Part shown: positions 36,852 to 48,139 of the stretch, piece after piece
How positions within the stretch are numbered: position 1 is the first letter of the stretch
Layout of the letters: each line of letters opens with the position of its first letter
Source: Podarcis raffonei
Taxonomy: Eukaryota; Chordata; Lepidosauria; Squamata; Lacertidae
Assembly: GCF_027172205.1 (NCBI RefSeq)
Contig: NC_070614.1
Location: forward strand, 44,135,001-44,199,000
Direction: 5' to 3'
DNA: 64,000 nucleotides
Position numbers and translations under genes: made by a program
Notes under the pieces: model-generated
Database searches by the model: none
Told to the model about the DNA's origin: nothing
Seen by the model: only the letters and a program-made list of their open reading frames with translations

Positions 36852-37928
36852 AATAACTTCAATACATTCTCCCCATCCCTAGGGAGTTTCAGTACCTACA
36901 TGCAAAACTATGAAGAGAAAAAATTGCTACTAAAACCTGTTGCTAATATATTCTATTCAGAGCCTGTAGGTTAACAGAACTCTGTCAGTCTAAACAGTGA
37001 TTCTTTACGTTTAATATTTCTGACTTTACATCTGCTGAATGAGCAGTCATCCCACTGCAGCTTTGCTAATCGTGGTCCCTCTAACAACAGTATGGAAAAC
37101 AATGATTTTTTTTGAAAAATGAAGGCTTTCTGCAAGATGGTACTATTTGTTATCTTGGTATTAGCGTTGCTGCCACAGGCTATGTGCAAGGCTTCTATTG
37201 CTCTGTGCTCCATCTTAGACCCTCTTCCTATTCTTCACCAATATTATCAATCAGGAGATCTCATAATTGCTGGCATTACATCTCAGGTTTTTATATTATC
37301 AAACAGCATCAGCTTTAAAATTCATCCATCTCAGAAACTTTCTGATGAGCGTATGTATGTAACTGGGTTTTAAAACAATTTGAAACTGTAATCAATATAT
37401 TCCCCATCTTTGCATCGTTCATTTTATTGCTTACTGCTACTATACTTTTTCTTCCTATTGTTCTGAATTTGTTGTGGTTTTTTTTTTTGGGGGGGGGGAG
37501 ATATGTTCTTGGTTCCTTCCTGTGAGGAGTTGTATCCATCCTTAAAGGGTTTATTGGTTTTATAGCTTTCCCCACTCTATTGAATAGGAACAATTGCAAC
37601 ATAGTCTCCTATTTGCATTACTTTTTCCAGGCTGGTTTTGACATATTACAAAGTGATATTTAAAACCTATGGCTTGGTTGTGTCACTTAGTCATTCATTC
37701 CCTTTGTTCTCCAACACAAAACTCTAAATACCAGGATATTTGTAACAATTGCTTGGGAATGCACACTCAGTTGGCAGTTCCTTCTGCAACATTATTGGAT
37801 AATCATTTAAAACCATGGTTAAATCAAACTATGGTTTAAATGTGAATGTACAGTGTGATAGTACATGCTACTGAAATGGTGGGTTCTAGAACAATTCCCA
37901 TAGGCATCTGGCTGTTTACTGTGTAAAC

Positions 37929-38179
37929 CATGGGTAGGCAAACTAAGGCCCGGGGCTGGATCTGGCCCAATCGCCTTCTCAATCCAGCCCGTGGACAGTC
38001 CGGGAATCAACATGTTTTTACATGAGTAGAATGTGTCCTTTTATTTAAAATGCATCTCTGGGTTATTCGTGGGGCATAGGAGTTCATTCATCCCCCCAAA
38101 AAAAATATATAGTCTAGCCCCCCCCAAGGTCTGAGGGACAGTGGACTGGCCCCCTACTGAAAAAGTTTGCTGACCCCTC
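37929..38179. mobile_element. Non-autonomous hAT element in intron 1 of gene D
   Basis: 251 bp ending TTTGCTGACCCCTCG and starting CATGGGTAGGCAAAC, inverted repeats of the CAGGGGTCAGCAAAC type. Perfect 8-bp duplication GTGTAAAC (37921-37928 and 38180-38187). Confidence 0.8.
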
Positions 38180-38535
38180 GTGTAAACTGAAATTTTGTCT
38201 GGATGGGACTGTGGCTTTAGTCCTATTTTATTCCTGCTGCTGCCACAATGCTGGGAGCTAAGTAATAGCCTGGCTTTGCTTTACTTCTGAACTTGGGTTG
38301 CTCCCAATTGAGCTATGAATGGTAGGGATTGCTCTTTGTTTCTCTTAAACTACCAGGCAGGTTCAGAAAGAAGCCACACCTGTCCAGATCATGATTTCAC
38401 TCTCAGCAGCATAGCAATAGCTGGAGCAGGAAAGAAGCAAATAGCTCACCAGCAGCTGTGCATCCATAGTTTAGTTTAAGTATTATATGTATCTTGCCTG
38501 TACCTGGCAAGATATCCTGTATCTGAGAGGGCAAA

Positions 38536-39180
38536 TGTCATTCACTGGCTGGGGGAGGTACCAGCTGGGGAATCCCCAAGGGAACCTCCAGGCGAAGAAG
38601 GCTCAGAGCTAGGAGACTGGTGGTGGGGCAACAATGAGTGGTCAGAGGGAGAAGAGGGAGCAGACTGGGAGGAGGAGGTGTAGGAAACGGAAGAGGTAAC
38701 AGGGTTTAGTGAGCACGAAGATGCCGTGGTAGAGAGCAGTCCAGAATCAGGGGTAGAAGTGGAAGCTGGAGAGGAGAGGAACCAAGAGACAGAGATCAGG
38801 TGGGCTGCTGAAGAAGCCAGAGGGTCTCCCCCTCCTGTGACCAGTTCCTCTCCCTCCTGGTCTCCCAGAACTGGAAAAGGTATGAGGAGGGAACAGCAAT
38901 AAGAGATGAGAAATAGGAGCTTGAGATTGCTTGGGAAGGAAGGAAGGAAGGAAGGAAGGAAGGAAGGAAGGAAGGAAGGAAGGGGAGGAGGAGTCTTGGA
39001 GAGCATTGGGAAGGCAGGGACCACCAGTCCTTACAACTGCCTCATTTGGACAAGGCCTACTGGGAAGAGTTACTGTGAGCACTAGGCCTGAGCTGTTTTG
39101 TTTCTTTGAATAAAGACTTAACTTCACTGACAACTTGTGAGTTATTGCTGAGCTGCTCCCGACTCCCACCTTGGCAGCGG
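38536..39180 (+). mobile_element. Possible LTR-like repeat with a GGAA run, intron 1 of gene D
   Basis: Starts near TGTCATTCAC, contains a (GGAA)n run at 38934-38983 and an AATAAAGACTT poly(A)-like signal at about 39109. The ends are unclear and no target duplication was recognised. Open frames here are Ser/Pro-rich low-complexity translations and are not treated as genes. Fossil if it is an LTR. Confidence 0.3.
38934..38983. repeat. (GGAA)n microsatellite, intron 1 of gene D
   Basis: About 12 GGAA units inside the possible LTR-like segment. Confidence 0.95.
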
Positions 39181-39265
39181 GGAAGTCAGCATTTGCATTT
39201 CTGTGGGATGCCCTCACCAGGAAGATGTACCTAGTGTCATCCCTGTCAGTCTTTTCATTTACATA

Positions 39266-39630
39266 AAGGTAAAAGGTAAAGGTACCCCTGCCCGTACGGG
39301 CCAGTCTTGACAGACTCTAGGGTTGTGCGCTCATCTCACTCTATAGGCCGGGAGCCAGCGCTGTCCGCAGACACTTCCGGGTCACGTGGCCAGCGTGACA
39401 AGCTGCATCTGGCGAGCCAGTGCAGCACACGGAAACGCCGTTTACCTTCCCGCTAGTAAGCGCCCCCTATTTATCTACTTGCACCCAGGGGTGCTTTCGA
39501 ACTGCTAGGTTGGCAGGCGCTGGGACCGAGCAACGGGAGCGCACCCCGCCGCGGGGATTTGAACTGCTGACCTGATGATCGGCAAGTCCTAGGCACTGAG
39601 GCTTTAACCCACAGCGCCACCCGCGTCCCC
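39266..39630 (-). mobile_element. Sauria-type SINE in intron 1 of gene D
   Basis: The minus strand has a tRNA-like head (GGGACGCGGGTGGCGCTGTG, B box GTTCAAATCCCC) and ends in ACCTTT-type repeats (plus strand AAAGGTAAAAGGTAAAGG). Perfect 13-bp target duplication TTTCATTTACATA (39253-39265 and 39631-39643). The ACCTTT tail is the known Bov-B-like end of Sauria SINEs. Confidence 0.8.
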
Positions 39631-40455
39631 TTTCATTTACATAGACCTTTGCAATCATTAATGCTGCCTCCTATTCTTGTGCTCATATTTTAGTGGGGTC
39701 AGTAGGCCTTGCCCTTATTAATATGTTGCTGGATGAGCATTTTATGTCTTTTGTACAGTTAATTTTCTATGGCTTTAAATTGCTTTTATGTGTTGCATTT
39801 TACCTTGTCAAGTCACTTTGAGACTTTTTATTGTATAAAGAGAATGATAAATGTAAATACTTCTAAGAATGATAAATGGTTAGCATTACTAAGTACATTA
39901 TTACCATTTTCTGCTATTGTGGAGAAGTTAATATTTCTTTATACTTTGTGGACTGCAAGCATAAATACAAGCCATTTTAGTGTTATACCTTATCTTTTAT
40001 ATATCTATATACATAATAAACATCCTAATCTGAATATCATGAATATTTTGCACCATGTAACCCTTCTTGCAGTGTTCTACCTCAGACCTACCAGCACATC
40101 CTGGCCTTGGCATTTGCTGTAAAATAGATAAATGAAAATGGGCAGATCTTACCCAATGTCACCTTGGGCTTCCATGTCTATAATACCCAGTTCAGTGAAA
40201 CATGGACCTATCTGGCATCAATGGAACTTCTCTCCAGGAGAGGCAGATTCATCCCCAACTACAAGTGTGATGCTGAGAACACTCCAGTCGCAGTTATTGG
40301 GGGACCAAACTCAAATGTCTGTCTCCACATGGCAACCATCCTCTGTATGTACAAGATGCCTCAAGTAAGGGCAAACTCTAGGGAAAGAATCCTTAAGATT
40401 CATGAGACATTTTGAAGGGACATTGCAGGGCGCATATGGTGGTATGCATATTTTC

Positions 40456-40699
40456 CATGGGTAGGCAGACTAAGGCCCGGGGGCCGGATCCAGCCCTTCT
40501 AAATCCGGCCCATGGACGGTCCGGGAATCAGCATGTTTTTACATGAGTGGAATGTGCCCTTTTATTTAAAATGCATCTCTGGGTTATTTGTGGGGCATAG
40601 GAATTTGTTCTATTTTCCCCCTCCAAAATATAATCCAGCCTGCCACAAGGTCTGCGGGACAGTGGAATGGCCCCCTGATGAAATGTTTGCTGACCCCTG
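40456..40699. mobile_element. Second copy of the same hAT family, intron 2 of gene D
   Basis: Matches 37929-38179 over its length, including GGCCCGGGGGCCGGAT, CATGTTTTTACATGAGT, and the end TTTGCTGACCCCTG. The target duplication is no longer clear. Confidence 0.75.
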
Positions 40700-43276
40700 A
40701 TTTTTGTCACTCCCAACCTTTAGTTGCAGGTAGGTTTACTCACCCCTATGAAAGAGGAACTCCTGTATTGCCTTCTCCTGAGGAGAGGAGCATTTTCTCA
40801 CCATCATACAGCCTGTTGTGGTAAATAGGCTTAAAGTAGGAGGTTGCCTACAATAGGCTGCCCCTCACCCAAGTCCTGCTTCTGCTTTTTAATAGCATCT
40901 CACCCTCTCACCATTGAGTAGTGTGGGATTAGCCATTTGCCAATTCAGGGCTGAACAGGAATTTTAGTTGGCTTTTGAGTTCTCCCTTTTTCACCTACTT
41001 CACACTGTTTTGACTTATGGCTTGCAGTCCATTTGGTTTAGCTGGTTTTTAGTGTGCACAGATAAGGGGTTCAGATAATGGCCTTCACTGAGCATGTTAG
41101 GTGTAGGATACCCCAATAACTATCCCCGATTGCCATCTGGTTTGAGGAGCTGCTTGGATTGGTGATATCTTCGGTTCTTAATCTTAAATGATTATTTGAG
41201 AACTATCTCTTTCCTCCTACCCCTCCCGTTTTTCCCTTAGTTCATATATGGCTCTGCTCCAGTAATGAATGAGAAAACTCAAGCTTTTTTCTTCCACCGG
41301 ATGTTCCCAAATGGGACACATCATTTCATGGGTATTCTCCACTTACTGCTGCACTTCAGGTGGATGTGGATTGGAGTGGTTTCTCAGGATGAGGAGAATA
41401 CAGAGAAATTTGTTGAAAAAGTGCTTCCCATTTTTTCTGAAAGAGGGATATGCTTTGACTTCATAGAAAGATTCCCCAAACTTAAATTTTCAAATGAATT
41501 TGAGGATGCAGTGAGGGAGGGCTTTGAATCATTCATTGTTGCAATGCGAAGCACTGCCAATGTTGTGGTGATACATGGAGAAATTCAGGACATGATAACA
41601 TTGAGAATTATACCTCAGGCTGCAGAATTTGAAGAAATACCGATACAAGCTGCAGCGAAAGTTTGGGTGATGACAGCCCAGATGGAGTTCACATCGCTTC
41701 GCTTACAAAGAAATTGGAGCCTACAGTTCATCCATGGCGCTCTATCCTTCACTACTCATTCAAAGGAGGTGTTGGGGTTCCATACCTTTCTTCAGAGGAA
41801 GAGTCCTTCAGAAAAGGAAGATGGCTTCATTGAGGACTTCTGGGAAGAGGCATTTAACTGTTCATTCCACAAGTTTGTGGTGGATGAGATGGAAAGGAAA
41901 ATCTGCACAGGGGCAGAGAATCTGGACACACTTCCTACATCTGTTTTTCAAATGAGCATGACTGGCCACAGTTACAGCATTTACAATGCAGTCTATGCGA
42001 TAGCTCATGCACTGCATGCTATGCAGTCATTCCAGTTTAAACAAATGACATTGGCCAGTAGGGAGAGGCACACGTTTCTGAATCAACAACAGCATAAGGT
42101 AATATCTGGAATGGTATTATAAATGAGAATGCATTATAACTGTTTAGAAAATGCTTTCTCCTAGAGCTTTTTACCCCCCAAGATTTAAGTCAGGAACAGC
42201 CAATGTTGTGCCTTCATGATGTTTTGTCCATGTGATGTTCAGTCCTAGTGAGCATGGTGAATGGATAGATATGATGGAGTTGTACTTCACACCAGCTTTA
42301 ATTATAATAGTATTTTATATGTGTTATTGTTGCTGCTTCAAATACTACTGCTAATATATTTAACCTGCATTCAGCTTTTAAATGGAACCGCAGCCCTCCA
42401 GTGTGAAAGATGCCATGTTGAATCCATTTGTGTATATTTATGAATTGCTTTGTTCCTCCCCTCAATCTAGCTACAACACTTTCTAAGAAGTGTCTCATTT
42501 AACAACAGTGCAGGTGAAAAGGTTACATTTGATCAAAATGGTGAAATTGTAGCCGGCTTTGATATTATGAATTGGATTGTATTCCCAAACCAGTCCTTTC
42601 AGAGAGTCAAAGTTGGAAAGATGGATGCTTATTCTCTGGGTCCTCCAGAAAATGTGTTCTCTATCCAAGAGGATATCATCATGTGGCCCACAAGGTTTAA
42701 TCAGGTAGGATCCAAGAATATTTTGGGTGTGTCCAATCATTTTCTCAGTGTTTAAAAGCTGGCACATTGTTGGACTACGGAAGTGACTCAGTCTGAAGGA
42801 GTGTTCTACAATGTTATCAAATGTGATCACAATGTTAACTGTGATCAGTGACTGCGTAAAAAATGACCTCTGTAAATGCTATCATGATTCCACTATGGCA
42901 TTGGCCAGTTTCTTAACTTCATATTCCTTAATTGTTGATTGAACTGTCAGCTACTAACTAATAAAAGTTAATTTTTCTGAATTGTAGTATATTGTCCTCT
43001 TTCATTTATGGACAGGCACTTCCCCATTCACTGTGTAATGACAATTGCCGACCTGGTTATAGGAGAGCCAAGAAGGAAGGGGAACCATTTTGCTGCTATG
43101 ATTGCCTTCCATGTTCAGAAGCAAAGATCTCCAACCAGAAGGGTAATAAATGTCATGTACAATGCTTTCTGCCACCCTATGGCTGAAATGAAGACACGAG
43201 ACACATATTTATATTGAAACACAGTCATTAAAATCAGTTTAACTTGTAACATATTTGATGATAGTTATTTTTTCTG

Positions 43277-46200
43277 GTTTTTTTTAATAAAATTTTTATT
43301 GGTTTTTCAACATGTAATATAAGACAATACAAACAACAAACACTCACAAACAAACATATAAACATGTATAATTTCATGAATTTTTTCGTATACCCAATTT
43401 CAGTGACTTCCCCATGCCTCCCTTTTCTGCATCCCTGTTTTAAATTTTATCAGCAACCCCTGGTCTGAATTACTTATTAATTGCTTTCTTTAACCCTTTT
43501 CTTTCCTCTTGACTATTCATTTATCGCTGCAAATCTGCTATGTTTTACCCATGACATTTTAACACTCAATAATTTTACAGGAATTTTTAAGATACAATTT
43601 AAATTTCTTCCAGTCTTCTTCCACCGTCTCTTTCCCTTGGTCACGGATTCTGCTCGTCATCTCTGCTAGTCCCATGTAATCAATCACCTTCGTCTGCCAC
43701 TCTTCCAGTGTGGGTAGTTCTTGTGTCTTCCAATACTTTGCTAGTAGAACTCTTGCTGCTGTTGTAGCATACATAAAGAACGTCCTATCTTTCTTTGACA
43801 CCAATTGGCCAACTATGCCCAGGAGAAAAGCCTCTGGTTTTTTATGAAAGGTACACTTAAGCACCTTCTTAATTTCATTATATATCGTTTCCCAGAAGGC
43901 CTTAATCCTTGGGCACGTCCACCAAAGGTGATAGAAAGTACCTTCAGTTTCATTACATTTCCAACATTTATTATTGGGCAAATGATAGATTTTTGCAAGC
44001 TTGACTGGGGTCATGTACCACCTATAAATCATTTTCATAATATTCTCTCTTAAGGCATTACATGCCGTAAATTTTATACCGGTGGTCCATAACTGTTCCC
44101 AGTCAGCAAACATAATGTCATGACCAATGTCCTGTGCCCATTTAATCATGGCTGATTTAACCGTTTCATCCTGTGTATTCCATTTCAGCAGCAAATTGTA
44201 CATTCTAGACAAATTCTTAGTATTGGGTTCTAACAATTCTGTTTCTAACTTTGACTTTTCCACCTGAAAGCCAATTTTCCTGTCCTGTTTAAATACTTCA
44301 GTTATCTGATAATAATGAAGCCAATCTCTTACTTTAGACTTCAGTTTCTCATAACTCTGTAATTTCACATTTCCTCCTTCTTGTTCTATGATTTCCCAAT
44401 ATTTTGGCCATTTAGATTCCATATTAAGTTTTTTGACTTCCTTAGCCTCCATTGGTGACAGCCACCTAGGGGTTTTATTTTCCAGCAGATCTTTATAACG
44501 AATCCAAACATTGTATAATGCTTTCCTAACAATATGGTTTTTGAAACCTTTGTGTGTTTTTACCTTGTCATACCATATATATGCGTGCCAACCAAACCTA
44601 TTATTGAACCCTTCTAAGTCCAAAATATCTGTGTTCTCAAGAAGTAGCCAATCTTTCAGCCAGCAAAAAGCTGCTGCTTCATAGTACAGTTTTAAGTCCG
44701 GCAGGGCAAACCCCCCTCTTTCTTTTGCATCAGTTAATATCTTAAATTTTATTCTGGGCTTTTTGCCCTGCCAGACAAATCTCGATATATCTTTCTGCCA
44801 CTTCTTGAAACAATCCATTCTGTCCACAATCTGCAATGCTTGAAACAAAAACAACATTCTTGGCAAAACATTCATCTTAATAACAGCAATTTGGCCTAAC
44901 AAGGAAAGTCTCAAATTTGACCATATTTCCAAATCTTTCTTAATTTCTGTCCAACATTTCTCATAGTTATCTTTAAATAAGTTCACATTCTTAGTTGTTA
45001 AATTAACCCCTAGATATTTCACCTTATTTGCTACCATTAATCCAGTTTCACTCTGAAACTTCTCTCTTTCCTCCACTGTTAAGTTCTTTCCCAGTACCTT
45101 TGTTTTTTGTTTATTTAACTTAAATCCTGCCACTCGACCAAAAGCTTGTATTATCTCCAAAACTTTTTTCGTACTAGTGTCTGGCTCTTGCAAAGTTAAA
45201 ACTAAATCATCTGCAAACGCTTTCAACTTGTATTGTTTAGCTCTGACCTGAATCCCTTTTACCAGCTGGTCCCCTCTAATCATATTTAATAAAACCTCCA
45301 GAACAGTTATAAAAAGTAGTGGGGATATTGGGCACCCCTGTCGTGTCCCTTTTTCAATAGCAATTTCCTCAGTAACCACGTTATTTACAATTAGTTTTGC
45401 TTTTTGTTCAGAATAGATTGCACCTATACCATTCTCAAAACCTTGGCCTACCCCCATTCCTTTGAGATTCTTTTTCATAAAACTCCAAGAAATATTGTCA
45501 AAGGCTTTCTCAGCGTCCACAAATATTAATACTGCCTTAGTGTTAATATTGTTCTCAAGTAACTCCATAATGTCTATTATATTTCTAACATTATCAGATA
45601 AATGTCTTCCCGGGAGAAAGCCAGCCTGGTCTTTATGAATCTCACCCACCAAAACCCTCTTCAGTCTTTTTGCTAAAATGTCTGCAAAAATTTTGTAATC
45701 CACATTGAGCAATGATATAGGGCGGTAGTTCTTAATCTGGTTCTTTTCAGTCTCAGATTTTGGTATAAGTGTAATATATGCTTCTTTCCACGATTCAGGT
45801 GCCTTCTTCCCCTCTAAAATTTCATTGCAGACTTCCTTAAACGGTTGAATCAGCCAATCTTTCAAAGCTTTGTAGTATCTGGAAGTCAAGCCATCTGGTC
45901 CTGGAGATTTTCCCAGTTTCATGTTTTGAATGGCTCCCTCTATTTCTTGCTCAGTTATTTTCTGGTTTAAAATCACTTTACTTTGGTCAGATATTTTTTG
46001 TAATCCATATTTTTTAAGAAATTCTTCCATCTCTTTTTCCTGCACCGGCCCTTGTGCATAAAGTTTCCTGAAATAACTCTGAAAGCAGTTTCTAATCTCA
46101 TTTGGCCTAAAAATGTTCTTTCCTTCAACCTCTAAGCTTGTAACCGTATTCAACTTTTGTCTCTTCTTCAGTTGCCATGCCAGAAGTTTCCCACATTTAT

Positions 46201-46660
46201 CTGCCAATTCAAATGTCTTTTGTCTCATTTGCTTTATTTTCCATTCTATCTCCTGATTCATCAATTCCATATACTGTCTCTGGTAGAACTTTATTTCTCT
46301 TAAGATTTCATGAGACTTTGGCTTTGATCTCAATTTCTTTTCACCTTCTTTTATTTTTTCCAAAATCTTATCTTTCTTTTCATTCTGTCTTTTCTTTTTT
46401 AAGGTATTCTGCTGTATCAAGAATCCTCTCATGACGGCTTTACTTGCGTCCCAAATTGTTCTTTTCTCCACCTCTGTTTTCAGATTTATCTCAAAATAGT
46501 CCTTGATAGTTTTCTGGGCCTTTCTGTACACCTCTTCGTCTCTAAATAGGGAGTCATTCATCCTCCATCTGAAGGAACCAGCTGTTGTTATGTTCATTTC
46601 CATCTTTATGGCGTTATGGTCGGAGCAAGTCTTTGGGCAGATTTCAGAAAGATAAAGAAA
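43277..46660 (-). mobile_element. 5'-truncated L1 LINE in intron 5 of gene D
   Basis: Inserted antisense to gene D and flanked by a perfect 17-bp target duplication, GATAGTTATTTTTTCTG (43260-43276 and 46661-46677). The minus strand ends in an A-rich tail next to the left duplication, as expected from target-primed reverse transcription. It carries the last part of ORF2. The 5' break falls just before the SDHNAIK motif that ends the endonuclease domain, so ORF1 and most of the endonuclease are missing. The 3' UTR is 43277-43558. Confidence 0.92.
43559..46603 (-). CDS. L1 ORF2 reverse transcriptase (C-terminal 1014 residues, uninterrupted)
   Basis: Reverse transcriptase motifs appear in order: KLGKSPGPDGL, NYRPISLLNVDYK, DQAGFLPGRHLSDNVRNI, FVDAEKAFDNISW, RQGCPISPLLF, and the catalytic FADD in KAFADDLVL. 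A C-terminal Cys-rich motif (CWKCNETEGTFYHLWWTCP) is typical of L1 ORF2. The first methionine shown is internal; the true ORF2 start was lost with the 5' truncation. There is no stop or frameshift over 1014 codons, which indicates a young insertion. With most of the endonuclease and the promoter gone it is not expected to move on its own. Confidence 0.9.
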   Translation of the reverse strand: MEMNITTAGSFRWRMNDSLFRDEEVYRKAQKTIKDYFEINLKTEVEKRTIWDASKAVMRGFLIQQNTLKKKRQNEKKDKILEKIKEGEKKLRSKPKSHEILREIKFYQRQYMELMNQEIEWKIKQMRQKTFELADKCGKLLAWQLKKRQKLNTVTSLEVEGKNIFRPNEIRNCFQSYFRKLYAQGPVQEKEMEEFLKKYGLQKISDQSKVILNQKITEQEIEGAIQNMKLGKSPGPDGLTSRYYKALKDWLIQPFKEVCNEILEGKKAPESWKEAYITLIPKSETEKNQIKNYRPISLLNVDYKIFADILAKRLKRVLVGEIHKDQAGFLPGRHLSDNVRNIIDIMELLENNINTKAVLIFVDAEKAFDNISWSFMKKNLKGMGVGQGFENGIGAIYSEQKAKLIVNNVVTEEIAIEKGTRQGCPISPLLFITVLEVLLNMIRGDQLVKGIQVRAKQYKLKAFADDLVLTLQEPDTSTKKVLEIIQAFGRVAGFKLNKQKTKVLGKNLTVEEREKFQSETGLMVANKVKYLGVNLTTKNVNLFKDNYEKCWTEIKKDLEIWSNLRLSLLGQIAVIKMNVLPRMLFLFQALQIVDRMDCFKKWQKDISRFVWQGKKPRIKFKILTDAKERGGFALPDLKLYYEAAAFCWLKDWLLLENTDILDLEGFNNRFGWHAYIWYDKVKTHKGFKNHIVRKALYNVWIRYKDLLENKTPRWLSPMEAKEVKKLNMESKWPKYWEIIEQEGGNVKLQSYEKLKSKVRDWLHYYQITEVFKQDRKIGFQVEKSKLETELLEPNTKNLSRMYNLLLKWNTQDETVKSAMIKWAQDIGHDIMFADWEQLWTTGIKFTACNALRENIMKMIYRWYMTPVKLAKIYHLPNNKCWKCNETEGTFYHLWWTCPRIKAFWETIYNEIKKVLKCTFHKKPEAFLLGIVGQLVSKKDRTFFMYATTAARVLLAKYWKTQELPTLEEWQTKVIDYMGLAEMTSRIRDQGKETVEEDWKKFKLYLKNSCKIIEC

Positions 46661-46735
46661 GATAGTTATTTTTTCTGTTAAGGTGAGAGTTGAGAAACAG
46701 TTTCTCTAGCTAAGGGAGATGTTCAGAAAACACAA

Positions 46736-46945
46736 TACAGTGGTACCTCGGTTTTTAAATGTAATCCATTCTGGAAGACCGTTTGAGTTCTGAAACATTC
46801 GAAAATGAAAACTCAATATGGAAGCCTCAATATATAAAACTCAATACAGAAGCTGCATGGCATGTTCAACTTCCAATGCATGTTCAAAAACTGAAGCATT
46901 TACTTCTGGGTTTATGGCATTTGAAAACTGAAATGTTAGGTTGTT
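46736..46945. mobile_element. TA-flanked palindromic element in intron 5 of gene D (one end decayed)
   Basis: TACAGTGGTACCTCGGTTTT begins the element and ATTCTGGAAGACCGTTTGAG lies inside, as in 20820-21065. The right end has decayed. Confidence 0.5.
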
Positions 46946-48139
46946 TAGGTTGGGACTAATATCATCCCTGGCAATGATATCTTCCAAACAGGATGACATT
47001 AAAAGGGTCCAATTGTCTTTTTTAGATACTGACTTGCAGCTCCCATTCAGAAAATGTAACTGTACTGGGAAGCATTCAATAATAGTCCTACTCAGAGTAT
47101 ACCAGTTGAAGACATGACTACTTCAGGCTCATTACTTTTAATAGGTCTTCTCTGAGTAGGACTTAGCTGAACACAATGTGTTATATCTACCAGGGGTTTT
47201 ATATGTACAGAGAACCATGTTTTACTTTTACAGATATGGATGACTGTTTTCAATGTCCAGAAGCTCAGTTTCCAAATCGCAACAAGGATGCATGCATTCC
47301 AAAACGTATAAGCTTCCTGTCTTATGAGGAACCTTTGGGGATCACTTTAGCTATATTTGCAGTATTCTTTTCTTTCATCACAGCTCTAGTGTTTGGGATC
47401 TTCCTTAAGCACCGGGACACACCCATTGTCAAAGCCAACAACCGGGACCTCACCTATACTCTTCTTGTCTCCCTCCTGCTCTGCTTCCTTTGCACTTTGC
47501 TATTTATTGGTCGACCTGAGAAAATGAAGTGTCTTCTTCAACAAACTGCTTTTGGCATCATTTTCTCAATGGCTGTTTCTTGTGTTTTGGCCAAAACCAC
47601 CATTGTGGTTCTCGCTTTTATGGCAACAAAGCCAGGGTCGATCATGAGGAAATGGGTCGGGGAAAGACTGTCAGCCTTCATTGTTCTTTCCTGCTCGTTT
47701 ATTCAAAGTACTATTTGTACTGTTTGGCTAGCAACCTCTCCCCCTTTCCCAGATTTTGATGTGTACTCAATGACTGAAGAAATTGTACTACAATGCAATG
47801 AAAGGTCCAGTGTCCTGTTCTACTGTGTCTTGGGGTTTATGTGTTTCCTGGCTGTTATTAGTTTCACTGTAGCTTTCCTATCTAGGAAGTTACCAGACAG
47901 TTTTAATGAAGCCAAATTCATCACCTTCAGCATGTTGGTTTTTTGCAGTGTGTGGTTGTCTTTTGTTCCTACCTACCTGAGTACTAAGGGCAAATATATG
48001 GTAGCTGTGGAGATCTTTTCCATTTTAGCCTCCAGTGCTGGTTTACTGGGATGCATCTTTTCCCCTAAATGCTATGTCATTTTGCTAAGGCCTGACTTGA
48101 ACAATAGAGATCAGCTTGCAAGAAGAAATTTTTAATAAA

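Larger units (their letters stand above)
37119..48135 (+). pseudogene. Vomeronasal type-2 receptor, gene D, one nonsense codon in exon 2
   Basis: Exons: 37119-37354, 40073-40364, 41241-42098, 42471-42704, 43016-43142, 47234-48135; 883 codons in total. Everything is open except a TAG at 40125-40127 (about codon 97), in the highly conserved AVKEINEN stretch where paralogs have GAG or GAA. A one-base change therefore explains it. All splice sites are GT-AG. Exon 4 is 234 nt, two codons longer than in the other copies, near [10 protein letters not shown]. The 7TM exon is complete ([48 protein letters not shown]). A poly(A) signal AATAAA overlaps the stop codon (48134-48139). Intron 5 was enlarged from about 0.7 to 4.1 kb by an antisense L1. 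One clean stop suggests recent loss or a segregating null allele; an assembly error is also possible. Confidence 0.88.

Noticed and set aside
38542-39217. Two Ser/Pro-rich minus-strand frames of about 160 codons
   Set aside because: They run across a GGAA microsatellite and low-complexity sequence in an LTR-like repeat. No domain is recognisable.
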